A stretch of DNA of 64,000 bases, from contig CM038467.1 in the NCBI GenBank assembly GCA_021464415.1, positions 19,759,511 to 19,823,510 on the forward strand. Direction: 5' to 3'. A program made the translations under genes and the position numbers. The DNA comes from Lonicera japonica (Eukaryota; Streptophyta; Magnoliopsida; Dipsacales; Caprifoliaceae). Shown in pieces: positions 1 through 12,511 of the stretch (within the stretch, counting starts at the first letter, position 1; the number at the start of each line of letters is the position of its first letter). The notes under the pieces were generated by a model. That model saw only the letters and a list, made by a program, of their open reading frames with translations, was not told the origin of the DNA and searched no databases.

Positions 1-1200
1 AACACCATTATCGTATTAACACCACAATTTTAGACATTATTGACCATCGGACCCATATGGAAACACTACAACTTTAAACACTGATTTGGTGTTTTGTTGT
101 CGAACTTTGACATTTGATTAAACCAATGGTTATTAACTTTCTTGTTCAATGTCAGCAATATATTGCTAGCAATTTTTATCATCGTTTTGGTTGAACTATA
201 CCAAGTTTTAATGTTATTCTTCTTCAGTTAAAGGATACTTAATATTTTATATACATTTGGTGACGAACTAGCCAAAATTAATATTTTAAGATCTTGATAC
301 CACAAGTTTTGATATTTAATTGCCTTCATAGAAATTTATGTATTTTTCAATTAGAGAGTTTTAACCACAAAGCCGGGTGTTTGGAATTCTGACTTGCCAG
401 CGGCATCTTTTCAATCTAGTTATCCTTTTATTTTTTTTCAATGTTATATAAGAACTATAAGGAATTTTTGATCTTTCATGGTAAAAGAATCTATGGATTC
501 AATTCTTGCTCGCTTTGTATAAGGACACGAATGTTAATCGAAGTTAAGAATTCTAACTCATTAAGTCACATCTAACGAGACTTGAAATTAGCTTCACTCC
601 AACTTTATACTCTAAGGACATTTAGGTGATGTTTGGTGGATGTTTTGAGTTGAGTTTTTAAATTAAAATTTTAAAATATGGTGTTTGGTAGAATTTGGAA
701 GTATGTTGAAAAGTGAATTTGGTTTTTGTCTGAGTTTTTTTAACCAACTAAAAAATCTCATAAAAAAATTTCAAAAAATAGTCACAATGGATCTTATTTT
801 ATAGATCTTGACGAGTATGTTTTAAATATATAATTTTTATTTAATTTTAATTTTTGAATTTAAACTTATGTTGTTTTAAAAAAAATTAGAGAGAGAAAGT
901 CAAGTGACATAAATTTTGTAAAGTGTGAAAATAGTGTTAATTTTGAGTTGAGTTTTTAAAATTTGGGAAAAAAAAATAAAAATAAAGGAATACAGACAGG
1001 CCCTTAGCATCTAAATTTGATGGTGATGCTTGTGGACAAAATTTTAAAGCATGTAAAGGTATTTAAAATGTGTTTTTGACTTAATGTCTTGAATATCACA
1101 TTCTTACTTTGATTTGATCATGTAATAAAGTAACTCATGATTTGGCTTATTATTATGTACTAAGTGACGAGAAAATTTGACATTTTTTGTTTTTAGAATA
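1..1200. other. AT-rich intergenic DNA with a MITE-like stretch
   Basis: No gene is recognisable here. From about 628 to 1003 the sequence begins with a GTTTGGTGGATGTTTTGAG-like end and later repeats the phrase GAGTTGAGTTTTTAAA, ending near ACAGACAGGCCC. A related GTGTTTGGTTGAAATTTTAAA end occurs near 32.8 and 33.2 kb. This suggests a miniature inverted-repeat element, but I see no clean target duplication. The rest is unstructured AT-rich sequence. Confidence 0.3.
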
Positions 1201-1209
1201 CGTTGTTAT

Positions 1210-2105
1210 TCTTACATAACGATATTGCTTGAGATGTTTCAGGTATGTAAAGAAAAAAAACCCTTAAATTATTTAAATATATAAATAACTAATTTAAACA
1301 AATTCTACAATTAAAAATCTAAACAACTGATGGGGAATTAAAACCAGAAAAATTGCACATTGTTGTTCGATAAAATTCAGGGCATAAGGTCGTTTAAATC
1401 GACGGTGAGGTTATTAGTTTCATGCATTCGCGTAACACAGAAGCCATGATTCGGCCTCGAACGAGGTCTTCCTTTGTTCTCCTTTTCAATTTAGGACTAG
1501 TTTCGATAAAACATAGAAAGTCAAGGCTAGGGTTTTATATCAACAACCAATTTGTTTATCATCCAAACTTTGAATTACAGAAATTAATCCCAAATCATCC
1601 ACTCTTTGATCGAATTTCTAAAACTTTTCCATCATTTTGAGGTCTTTGCCTTCCAAAGATTTGGTATTTACTTATCTATCAACATTAACATCAACATCTG
1701 CACTTGTATATCATCTTTTCAATCATGACTGAGGTATTCTTTCTCTTTCTCTATCTTTGTCACTAATTCTCAAATAATTATCTGGAACTCATTTATATGT
1801 TATATTGTCATGTTGTAGTAGGATTAATTTTGATTATTATTAGGAACTTTTTGTTTTTCAGGGATTCAAGGTATCATCAAATTGTGTTAAAATAGTATAA
1901 CTCCAGATCAATAGTTTGAAAACAACATATTTGGGGTCTCCGTTTCATTTATTATAGTATTTATATTGTAGATAGAAGAAAACATCATTTTATGTGGCGT
2001 TTTAATGATGAATTTTCGCTTCGTAAATTAGACATTCTATTTGTAGCAGATAATCGTATGTGTTATGATTAATCTGTCCGGGGTGACCATCAGTTCTTGT
2101 CATTC
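1210..2105 (+). repeat. Upstream tandem copy of the ZOP1 5' region
   Basis: This block matches 2106-3860 (with an insertion there) over the promoter, 5' leader, first coding exon and start of intron 1 of the ZOP1 gene. Shared landmarks include TTGCACATTGTTG, AAATTCAGGGCATAAGG, CTAGGGTTTTATATCAACAA and GAGGTCTTTGCCTTCCAAAG. It contains the same start exon, ATG ACT GAG at 1725-1733, followed by a GT donor at 1734. No second exon follows before the next copy begins. A transcript starting here could in principle splice to the same exon 2 at 4411. Confidence 0.85.
1528..1536 (+). promoter_or_regulatory. telo-box-like motif, upstream ZOP1 copy
   Basis: TAGGGTTTT lies about 190 bp before the ATG of the upstream copy. 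The equivalent motif is at 3306-3314 in the downstream copy. Telo-boxes are common in promoters of plant translation and RNA-processing genes. Its retention in both copies fits promoter function but does not prove it. Confidence 0.4.
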
Positions 2106-2186
2106 ATTCTTGCCTAATGATATTGCTTGAGGTGTTTTTGGTAAGTAATGAAAATAACACTTAAATTATTTAAATATATAATTAGT

Positions 2187-3060
2187 AGTCATTATCGTGT
2201 ATCGGATATTTATCGTTTTTTTGAAAATAGTATTGTATATCGTAACCTATCGTAAAATATAGTTAAATTTAATATATTTATATTTAAATTAAAAATCATT
2301 CTTCATATAAATGTTATTATTTTCATTAGTTACTCATGTGGTTATCCCAAATTATGATAGAATAATTTATAATTTTTTAAAAAAATTATATATATTGTAA
2401 GAAAGCATTGTGGATGCATAAAAATAATTTTCTTATGCTATCTATTTTTCAATTTAAAGTCTAAAGTGCTAAATAAAAATAATTTAGAAAATGTTGTAAC
2501 TCAATAAAATTAAAAAGTCTCACTTTTAATAGTGTTGTATCCAAACACTAAATAATTTAAGAAACAATAAATAAATTAACAAAAATTTTAATCAATTTAA
2601 TAGACCTATAGTAATTTTATAAATATCTAACATAAGCAAACTAATTAGGTCATTTTTTGGCTTAAAGTTAAAACCCATAATTCTCTTTCTCACATGACCA
2701 CTAAAGCAGCGTCGTCTTCCGTCTCTATGGGGGGGAGTACAAAATCGATGCGAAAGAGAAGATGGTGGCCGTCGCCGCCGCTCTCTAGAAATTGAGCTCA
2801 ACTCTTCAAGAAACAGAATGCACGGCGGACGGAGTAATTTGTGAGTTCCTTCTTCGAGCTCCTTCTTCCCATTTCCCACTTCGCTCCCCACTCTCCCTGT
2901 TTCTCTCTCGTAATTTGAGGTTTCAGGTTTTCATTAAAAACGTCGGAAATCGTCTCGCGATACGCAAAAATATCGCGATAAAATACACTGAGCGATACAT
3001 ATCTATTTAACCACGAGACGGTACGATCCATATCGTATATCGTACGAGATTAACTACGTT
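2187..3060. mobile_element. Insertion splitting the second ZOP1 5' copy
   Basis: The two ZOP1 5' copies align through AAATATATAA at about 2180 and resume with AATTTAAAC at about 3070. The roughly 870 bp between them is absent from the upstream copy and is therefore an insertion. Similar words, ATAATTA, flank both edges as a candidate 7-8 bp target duplication. The ends begin GTAGTCATTATCG and finish near TTAACTACG, a weak inverted pair. A GC-rich core at 2700-2930 looks like a captured exon or leader but has no long coding frame. The element class is uncertain. Confidence 0.6.
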
Positions 3061-3305
3061 TGAATAATTAATTTAAACTAATTCTACAATTAAAAATCTA
3101 AATAACTAAAGGTGATTAAAAACCAGAGAAATTGCACATTGTTGTTTGATAAAATTCAGGGCATAAGGCCATCTAAATCGACGGTGAGGTTATTGGTTTC
3201 GTGTATTTGCGTAACACAGAAGCTACGATTCGGCCTGGAACGAGATCTTCCCTTGTCTTCTTTTCAATTTAGGACTCGCTTCGATAAAATATAGAAAGTC
3301 AAGGC

Positions 3306-3314
3306 TAGGGTTTT
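3306..3314 (+). promoter_or_regulatory. telo-box-like motif of ZOP1
   Basis: TAGGGTTTT lies about 175 bp upstream of the ZOP1 start codon, inside the presumed leader or promoter. It is conserved in the duplicated upstream copy. Confidence 0.4.
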
Positions 3315-3487
3315 ATATCAACAACCAATTTATTCATCATCCGAACTTTGAATTGCAGAAATTAATCCCAAATCACCCGCTCTTTGATCGAATTTCATAA
3401 ACTTTTCCATTTTGAGGTCTTTGCCTTCCAAAGATTTGGTGTTTATTTATCTATCAACATCTGCACTAGCCTATCGTCTTTTCAGCC

Positions 3488-6400
3488 ATGACTGAGGTAT
3501 TTTCTCTCTCACTCTCTCGCTGATTCTCAAATAATTATCGGGAGCTCAATTATGTGTTATATTGTTATGTTATAGTAGGATTACTTTTGGTTATTATTAG
3601 GAACTTCTTGTCTTCTAAGGATTCAAGGTATCATCAAATTAAGTTAAAATAGCATAACTCCAGATCAATAGTTTGAAAACAATATATTTGGGGTCTCCGT
3701 TTCATTTATAGTATTTATATTGTAGATAGCAGAAAACATCATTTTATGTGGTTTTTTAATGATGAATTTTCACCTTGTAAATTAGACATTCTATTTGTAG
3801 CACATAATCATGTGTTATGATTAATCTGTTCGTGGTGACTATCAATTCTTGTCTGACTCTCACATTCATCCTGTACGAACGTTGTCCAATCCTGTTTTGC
3901 ACTTACCGAATAGGATTATGGATTTGTCGAAGTTGGCAGCGCCCTTGTAATATGTCATTACTCTTTGTTGTTTGTGCTTGTAATTATTTTACTTTAAGGT
4001 TTTTCAGCATCTTATCTTTTGGAGCTTAATGATTCTCTTGTTGGTAGTTTAATTTTCTTAATCATTGGTAATGGACCCTTGACCCCTTTCATTTATCTTC
4101 ATTCTTCATGTAATTTTGATATGTCCTGGTGAGTTCTTTTCGTGTACATTCCCGTGTCTCAATCATGAATGTGCTTGTGTATGTAGATTATTTCTTTGTA
4201 GAATCTTATCCTTGTCACCCAGCTCTAATCATTATGTCTACTTTCATGTTATTTTTTTTTATGTTATTCAGTGGTTGTTCCTTTCTTACTTGTATGGCTA
4301 TATGGTATAGCCTACACCACTACGATGCTAAAGTCTAGTTAACATAATATTTCAATTATATGATACTTTTATTTCCATTATTTATCAGCGTGGTCCTTTT
4401 CCTATTGCAGTATTGGGTTAGTCAGGGTAACAAATGGTGCGACTTCTGCAAAATCTTCATATCGAACAACCCTGCCAGCATTAGAAACCATGAGCTTGGT
4501 CAACGTCACAAAGAAAATGTTGCCAAGAGGCTTACTTCCATGAGACAAGAGAAAGCTGCCAAGGACAAAGAAGAGAAGGAAGCTACCCGTGCCCTCGAAC
4601 AAATAGAAGCAGTAAGTACTAACTTGTTATTATACTTATTTACAACATATTAACACGGTTGATGATTACATCTAAAATATTCATGCTAGTGAACAAAAAG
4701 TTTCCTATTTTTCAGTCTTAAATATTTATGGCAATGGTGAACAAGTAAAGATTTCATAGGGAGCATGACTTAGAATCATTCCTACAAAATACGGCATGGG
4801 GATGTTACATGAAAATTGTGACGTGGGTGATGAAATCATAAAATCCTTGAGCAACTCACGAAAGCATAATTAGAAGAGAAGGTTATAAGCTAGGATGTTG
4901 GTACCAAGTAAAAACTTGATGAAATGATTAATATTTTGGAAAATGGGAGCAAGGATATATTATTCAATTGGTTATTGTACAATTGCATAGAAGTTTTTGC
5001 ATATCTTTTAACCATGTCATCATTCTTGGTTCATCAACGATTTTTTCTTATTTCTTTACTTGGTAAGAAACACAATTTTGTTTGCAGATAATAAAACTAG
5101 AAGAGGGGACAAAGTGGCCTCTAAGGTTACATGGAATTTGAAATCAAATTAAAAGGATTTCAAAAGGAAGAGACTATCTGAGGGGTCTATTTACTGTTAC
5201 GCTTGCATACCTGCACTTACTCTGCTAATCTAAATGCTGTGCCCTAGTTCCTTTTACAGTAGCTTAGCTCAAAATATTACGTCAATTGGACCAAATTAGC
5301 AGTACCAGATTGAGAATATTAAGGTGTTTTAAATTGATTTAGATATGTTGCATTGGAGTACTTTACTCATTAACATCAAATAAAAAGGATTAGTTCTCTA
5401 GAAACACTCATATATTAATACATTACAAATGTCTGACAGAAAGCCAAACGTAGCTATCAGAAGGATATAACAACTTTCCAGGAGGCTAGAGACTCTAATG
5501 CACTTGCATTAGCCGCTGAAGACGATGACAAAGGGGCTGCTAAAGGATCTGCAATTTCTGGAGGTAGAAAATTGGTAACTCTATTACGATATCAACTCTG
5601 CACCTACCTGATTACGTTTGTATCTGTGTTAACAGTAAGAATTATTGTACAACCCTCAGATATCATTTTCGGGCCATCTTCATAAGTTTCTACTTTCTAG
5701 CCAGGAGAATAGCCTTTCCAAGATGTCTTTGAATGATATGTGAACATGGTTAGTGGATACATTTAATCAGTTCAGGTTCAATGCTTTTCTCTCTGGCTGA
5801 AAATGTCACCTGCACAAATTCATTTTTGTCCTTGAACCAAATCCTGTATGAATTGGCCTCTGTTAGATTTATGACTTATACACAAGCAATGAAAAGTTGC
5901 TATTCAGTCATTTAATTTGGAATTCTAAGTTGCACCCTTTTTCCTTATAAATTCGAAAAATTCCATATTTTTTCTATTATTTTTGCTATTTGATTGCATC
6001 AGTTTTTCAAGGAACCGATTTTCGTGGTACTACTTGCTTTAGACTAATTTTCACATTTACTTTGGAATCCAAAAACCACCTTCCCATCAAAGTTTCACTT
6101 TCCGTTGAATATTATTCCGTGTTAAATAATTCCAAGAAAGTCCAAAAAAAAATTCATGTGAACCAATCAAGTGCAACCCCAAATGAACCAATCAGTGAAT
6201 TTGGAATGCTTAAAGAATCTAAAAGTCAATTCAAAGAATTCCAATTCAACTTGTATTCCAATTCGACAGATCCAAACACAACCCAACTGTTTATGTTCTT
6301 ACCTTAGCTTGACTATGTGCTGTCTGAACTTTAACTGATATGTTTTGAATGGTGATAGAGTGGGAATATGAAAGCGCTACAGGCTATTACTATAACCAAA

Positions 6401-6886
6401 GGAATGGTTGTTACTATGACCCTAACTCTGGCTTCTACTACACTGATGCTTTAGGTAAAATGACTTGCAAGTGGATTTTCTTAGGTTCACAGTTCAGTCA
6501 AGTTATTTCTTACCCAAACTAACCTTCCTCGGTGGATTGAAACAGGTAAGTGGGTGACACAGGAAGAGGCTCTTGCTGCATCTCAAGTTTCTTCAGATTT
6601 CATGAAAAGAAAACCCATTTTTAAAAAGCCATCATCCGCTACGGAGGCTGGACAGGCTTCACAAAGTGGGGCCCCATCAGAGCGGCTAGTTTCAGGGTCT
6701 GTAAACCCCATGAAAAAATCTGTTAAAGGTGCTCCTTCATCTCTCACTGTTAACAAGAGAAAAAGGAAAGATGAGAAGCCTAAGGTTGTATCGGAAGAGG
6801 AAGCATCTGCACTCAAGGCAAGGGAGGCTGCAAGGAAGAGAGTTGAAGCAAGAGAGAAGCCATTGCTTGGTCTTTATAGGCACTAA
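3488..6886 (+). CDS. ZOP1: ZOP1-like zinc finger and OCRE domain protein, 5 exons
   Basis: The coding exons are 3488-3496, 4411-4611, 5440-5563, 6359-6454 and 6546-6886, together 771 bp and 256 aa, with GT-AG introns. The start MTE-YWVSQGNKW is spliced in phase after only three codons. A matrin/U1-type zinc finger follows: Cys13, Cys16, His30, His36. Next come a Lys/Glu-rich helix (about 45-70) and an OCRE-type aromatic repeat (about 112-144, with GYYYNQ, YYDPNSGFYY and LGKWV). The tail is basic (NKRKRKDEKPK) and ends EKPLLGLYRH. Arabidopsis ZOP1 is a nuclear pre-mRNA splicing factor also needed for RNA-directed DNA methylation. The order of domains and the family-typical size make this a confident call. 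The exon 3 donor at 5563/5564 was chosen on phase; a donor after 5574 paired with an acceptor before 6361 is also possible. Confidence 0.93.
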
Positions 6887-7715
6887 TTTGTAACCTCAAC
6901 AATGAACACTTATTTTCTCAATATAAAAGGCAAACATCTATATCATGTTTCCTACTACTTTAAATAGCATGGGTAGATGATTTGGAATCTGCGTTTATTA
7001 TAATGATTAAGGTTCTTTTAGGCAATTAATAGGATTATGGTATTTTTGGTTGTGGCAGAATTAGTGTTTTTAGTTCTCTTATAAATATGGCGTAATCTTC
7101 AATGATTTAAGAAAGCCTTGAATGATCGACTATTGAATATTGTTCTAAGAGTTTGGAATTGTTTTCTTCCTTGTGTTCTCTTTGATTTTGCTCTTCCCAT
7201 TTGGAGTAATTTTTTTTCATTTTCTGTTCAATTCAGTGTATTCATGGCAGCTATTAGGGATGTACTCTGAACTGATTCAGAAATTAGAATTGTTGGAGAA
7301 TTATTCTGAAAGAGGAGCAAAGGCTTCAAGAGCATAAAAGAAAAGGAAAGATGAAAGAAACAAAGGAATTCCAAATTCTTGGAACCTTACTCAACCTTTA
7401 ATTTTTAATCGTATCATTCGACATTCAATTTATTCTATTTACTGAAACTAACCTCATACTATCAATTACCTAAAATAACCACACACTTGCAATTTTGCTC
7501 TTCCAAAAGAAGAAAGGACTCACTCCTCTCCCAATGATGAGGTGACACCGGTTTTTTTGTACACTTCTTTGTTAACATATTTTGTGAGTGTAGCAATACT
7601 CTTCTGAACTTCGATTCAGTGTAGGGTAGATTACTAGATTCTTTTAGCTTCCCTATATCAGTTGAAGTGGTTGATGGATCTGCTGACAATTTTGTTTGTG
7701 TTATACTTGATGCAG
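6887..7715 (+). other. ZOP1 3' flank, no coding signal
   Basis: AATATAAAA at about 6920 may serve as the polyadenylation signal. The remainder is AT-rich, and I see no gene or clear repeat up to the candidate exon at 7716. Confidence 0.4.
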
Positions 7716-7860
7716 GTTTTATATGGCCGAGGCTGTCCCAAGATTTTCTCAGCGATTACAAAATATTTTTGAAGTGCTGAAAAATGAGATGAATGATGCC
7801 GATACATTGATCTGTTCAATTGGACGGTGATAAGCTGATTGAAAACTTTAACATATCAGG
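7716..7860 (+). pseudogene. Orphan exon-like segment with strong splice sites
   Basis: This stretch sits between an acceptor-like TTGATGCAG and a consensus donor CAG/GTAAGT at about 7860. It starts a short frame at 7723 (MAEAVPRFSQRLQ...) that stops at 7830. After a one-base shift the reading continues as GDKLIENFNIS up to the donor. This looks like a once-coding exon with a frameshift, or a non-coding 3' exon of the ZOP1 transcript. I do not recognise the protein, and no partner exons are evident downstream. Confidence 0.35.
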
Positions 7861-10580
7861 TAAGTTCCATCATGTCACTTGTTTATTCCGTATGAAACTT
7901 GAGCTTAATTAAGCATTCAGATGTGTAATATCATGAATGAATTGCTTTTGTGGCATTGGATATTTTTTGTGTAACTGATTAATCTGTTGTGAGTTAACTC
8001 TGTCAGGAGCAAAGATCTTGTTGGGTCATGTGCTATCCTTCATTTGTGCCATTTGTTACTAATAACATGAGGTACATTTTATGTGCGATCTACCCTCTCC
8101 CTCTTAGCAATTCTGCAATACGCTACATTTTAAGGTTGTGAATCTGGTAGAGAAATAGGGTTATGAATATGCTTGGTGTGGAGTTTAATATATATATATA
8201 TATCTGTAGACAACGTTTGGAAATCTAATTTTTCTTGTTTGCCAATCAGTAGAAAGGGCAGAAAAGAATACAAGGAAATGCATGAAATAATTTTTCAGTT
8301 TTACATGAAATTTTCTTTTTTCCAACCGTGATCCTTGAAAAAAATTTTAGACATGCTTTTCTGTTACCCGTCAAGTCTGCCGGCCTATAGTGTAAGCTTA
8401 ACAGATTGTTACTGGGTCACTCAATAACAACTGATTCTTATTGGGTTGCCGTTTCTTTCTTTTGCAAAATTTTGCAGTTCCTTTATTTCTGTTCATATCC
8501 CCCTCTACTAGGGAGGCAAAAGGATTGTAGTATACTAGTATGTCCGTCAATAACAAGACCCACTTGAGTTTTATTTCTGCCTCTGAATTTTTATTCCTCC
8601 ACTTGAGGTTCATTTTGGGTGGGTTAGATTTGGGCTTGACTTGAATTGGGCAGGGTTACCCCCCTCTTTCTTTTTTTTTCTTTCACAGTTCGAACATAAC
8701 CCTTTGTACAGATTAACGAAACAAATCTTAAAAACTAAAAGTGAAGTAGATTAATGAATACGATACCTGATCTCTAGAATGAAACTATGAATTATATCAA
8801 ATTCTTAAGTTGTTTGTATGTACATATTAAATCAAGTGATGTATAAATGTAAGTGTATATATAATAAAATTAAAGATCCATATATACTCGGGGTAAGAAC
8901 GTTATTCAAAAAACATGAATAAAAAGGGGAGAACAGTTGTTAGGTCTCCTTTCCTTCTTTCTTTTTGAAGGACAACTTATTTCTCGCCAACACTCACGAA
9001 GGGTTCCTCCGTAACCGAAAGATCACTTTTTGTTCGCTGACTGGTGGCTGACTCTGCCAGCTGGTAGGTGCCAAATATACTTGTTTTTCAAAGAAAAAGA
9101 AGAAAGGGCACTTTAGGTTAAATACGATAGTGTTATTATTATATTGAAATGGAAGTAAAGTGTCCTCATTTTTAATTTAGTTGGAGAGGGAGCTCTTGAA
9201 ATCTATTCGCTCCATATAAAAAATAGTTTGCGTGTTGATCTGAGTGAGTGAAAAAACCTGAAAATTTAATAACCCAACATCTCAATATTAAATTAAGGAA
9301 AATGTTAACTTTTGTTCTAAATTATGTGTGCGCTATGGAAAGAAATAATTAGGTATTACATGAGAATTTGTACTCCTTTTAATGCATGTTTTACTCTTAT
9401 TCTTTTTATAACATGTTCTTTGAATATATATATGCTGTAACACTGCTCTAAGAATTCAGCCAGATCATTTGTAATAGCTCTATACTGCTGAATTATATTT
9501 TTTTCCCTTATTTTTGTCACATTTTATTATTACTTATAATCTCTCTAGCATCACCTCTGAAAGTAGGGTAGTCATGATATAGTAAAAATTCATGAAGTTT
9601 GCTCTGGGACTCTTGTATGTTGCAGCGTGGGAAAGGGTTCCTTTTCTTTGGGAGTATTTTCCTTCCCAAGTAAGAGTTTGAAAATTGTGTGGTTTGGATT
9701 AGTTGCTATTCTTTTGTTTATTCTTTTTGAAAAGGGCAACAACGGTCCTTATTTAATGCACGTCCTCCTAATGCGCGGTCTTTTGATCTTTTTTGGCGTA
9801 ACTGCTCTGCTGTCCCAAGTAGGCAAATAGTGTGTAATTTCGTCATGGGTCATCATTGACTCAGGTCGGTCTCTGTTGACTTCAAAGTTCAAAGAAAGAG
9901 AACGAAAAGAAAAGTCGTACATATCCGCCGTGACGTTACTGGACAGAGAGGCAGCTACGTGATAATGGACAGCCATATATGCATGGATGGACGTGTTTCC
10001 GACACATCTTATGCTGGGGGCGGGCTCAGATAAACAGGGCGGGTTTTGCATTAAGAATTTTTTTTATAAGTTTCTTAATATTTCTTGAAAAATTAAGTAG
10101 TTCAAATTAATCCTTTTATTAAGTTTTAGTTCAACTTAATAATTGTTATAAGTTCACTAATTTATAATCGTTTTAAATATATGTTATAAAATTAAGAAAA
10201 GAATTGTGTGCTCGTTGCTCAATAAATTAGGCGGTGTAAGTAAAAACTACACAATGAAACATTATCAACCACTTAATAAAAAATGGAAAAACTACTTTCT
10301 CATTTTTTTGAGGAAAAAAAAAACTATAGAGCTGTTGAAGAGAAAACAATTTAGAGCCAAAGCAATCAACCTTTTCTTTTCTTTGTAACCATTGCTCACT
10401 ATTGAAAGTGCATTGTTTTCGGGCTTCAAAAGCTTACTGTTTCAACCGTTCAAGATCACGAGCGTCAAATGTCAAGTTGAACCACCACCTCCACTTGTCC
10501 AAATTGCATATTCATAAGTAAAAAATAGGAATGGGTTTTTTAAATAAATTGGTTTGGCTATTATCTTTGGTTAAAAAAAA
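7861..10580. other. Intergenic, no gene recognised
   Basis: The region is mostly AT-rich. A 67-codon frame at 9627-9830 is hydrophobic and matches no family I know. A less AT-rich patch at 9840-10050 holds GTTGAC and TTGACT W-box cores and an ACGTG core, and resembles a detached promoter or LTR piece. No target duplications or gene structures were found. Confidence 0.4.
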
Positions 10581-10584
10581 TAAT

Positions 10585-10790
10585 AAAAAAAGGAATGGGA
10601 TTTTTAGCTATAATCAATAACGTAGAAGCTAAGAAGAATAAAAATCTACCAGATAACCTTCATTATAGGTGTGGAAAAAATAGACATTGGTCAGATTTTA
10701 GGACTCATATCTTACACTACTTGGTGGACAATGTGCTGAGGGAGGAATTGAAGGATGAGGTGCTAGCGGCGATCACAAGGGAGACGATGC
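10585..10790 (+). pseudogene. Retrotransposon gag zinc-knuckle relic
   Basis: The frame beginning at 10595 includes YRCGKNRHWSDFRT followed by YLVD. This resembles the gag-type CCHC knuckle of plant retroelements (CYRCG..GHWSR.CRTPKHLVDLY). The first and last cysteines appear replaced, by His and Arg. A Lys/Asn-rich stretch precedes it, as usual in gag. It is a degenerate fragment without recognisable flanking LTRs. Confidence 0.45.
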
Positions 10791-10840
10791 CGGCAAGGGG
10801 GTATTGTTACAATCATTATTTAAATCGAATGGCGCAATGA

Positions 10841-11845
10841 TTTTATAATACAAATTGAATTTTGTTATATGTTGTGTATAAGATAGATTAACGTGGTTCG
10901 AATCACTATCTAATTGGAATGATGCTGCTCTTTGTTCTAAATTAAATCATTGACAAAACCATAGCACAAATTATATAAAACTCGTATTTTCTTTTCCGTT
11001 TTGCTAAGCTTAGTTCAAGAATTACGAGGAGAAAAAAAAATCAATACGAACAATGTCCTACTAACAAGAACAGCTAAAAAATAGCAGTCTCCAAGGGAGA
11101 ACCTTAATCGATCACATGAAAAATATTACATTTTGTAAACTGATCACATTCATAATAATTAGCTTTCATTTACTTTTAACCACCAAAGGCTTTTTGCATC
11201 TATTTTGTTGCTTCCTATATCCCACAAAAATTAATTACATTTTTTAAATAACTTGTATAAATCAAATAATCTAATGAGTAAGGTGTGTACTAAACCAATT
11301 TTAAGGTTGTATCCGGTTGTTGAGAACAACTTAAAACATATTTTCACAATAACAAGCTTCTCATGTAAATGAGATATGCTATGTATTTGTTTGTTTTATA
11401 CCAGAAATTATGATAATTAAATGTACTATTGTTTTATTTATAACTCAAATCAAATATAGATATTATTAGACATGGGACATTTACAAATAGTAAGACACTG
11501 CCCGCACTTTTTCTTGTTTCCAACACAAAAAATTGATATTCATATGAGCCGTCCCCAAATAAAAGTCCTCTGGCTAATGGCTATGCACCTGTCACCATCA
11601 TCATCACATCATCATTATCAGATACACAAAAGCCAGAGTATTTTATGCGAAACAATTAATTATAATACATATTTGATGCTAATCCATTGCATCAATCGTT
11701 ACATGATTAAGCCATAAAAGTATTTCTAATGATATAATTAAAATAATAATTTTAATTAATTTTAATAATATTAATTAAAAATACTATTTCAATAACATAA
11801 TTAAATGGTAGCAATTTTTTAACCAATAACTCAATATATTCCCTT
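10841..11845. other. AT-rich intergenic, nothing recognised
   Basis: No coding frame, transposon terminus or structured RNA was recognisable. A short CATCATCATCACATCATCA run occurs near 11600. Confidence 0.4.
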
Positions 11846-11847
11846 TA

Positions 11848-12507
11848 GAGCATCTCTAATTAATAATCAAAAAAATTTTAATTATTCATTTAGTAAATTG
11901 TTAAAGTTAACAATGAAGATCTGGATCTCTCCAATGGTTATTTTTTTCTTAATAACTAAATTTGTGGGGTTCATTAAATTGATTGGCTACAAATTAATCC
12001 ATTTAAATTTTGTTTCAAAAAAAATGAGAGAAAGATGATTTAAATTTGAAAATATTATCTTTTAACCAATAGAGTTAGTGGGTCTCTCATTTGGTTATTG
12101 AAGAAAATTGTTAACTTTGATTGTAAAGGAAGTATATTTGGTTATTGGTTAAAAGGTTGCTAAAATTTGATTATGCCATTAGGGTAGTATTTTTAGCCAA
12201 CACTGTTAAAATTGATTATGGTTGTTATTTTGATTAAAGTTAACAACCTTATTCAATAACCAAAATGAAGAACTACTAATTTTATTAGGTAAAAGAGAAT
12301 CTTTTTAAATTATCTTTCCCTCCTTTTTTTAAAACAAAATTCAAATTAATTAATTTGTGACCAATTAATATAATGAACCCCACAAATTTAGTTATTAAAA
12401 AAAATAGTCATTCGAGATGCCTACATTGCTAACTTTAACAACTTCCTAAATGAATAATCAAAATTTATTTTAATTATTTAATTTTGGTTATTACGTTGAA
12501 GATGCTC
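11848..12507. mobile_element. Fold-back MITE, about 660 bp
   Basis: The ends are inverted: GAGCATCTCTAAT on the left and TTGAAGATGCTC on the right. The inversion runs through most of the element; for example TTTGTGGGGTTCATTAAATTG on the left pairs with TATAATGAACCCCACAAATT on the right. The whole unit could therefore fold into one long imperfect hairpin. TTA precedes the left end and TAA follows the right, so a 3-bp direct target duplication is not clean. Such long hairpins are typical sources of small RNAs. Confidence 0.7.
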
Positions 12508-12511
12508 TAAT

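Noticed and set aside
2592..3031. Overlapping frames on both strands
   Set aside because: They lie within the insertion that splits the ZOP1 5' copy. They overlap each other and match no family.
9627..9830. 67-codon hydrophobic frame
   Set aside because: No recognisable family, no splice partners, and composition fits chance.
10899..10910. GTGGTTCGAATCAC resembling a tRNA B box
   Set aside because: No A box or cloverleaf could be formed around it.
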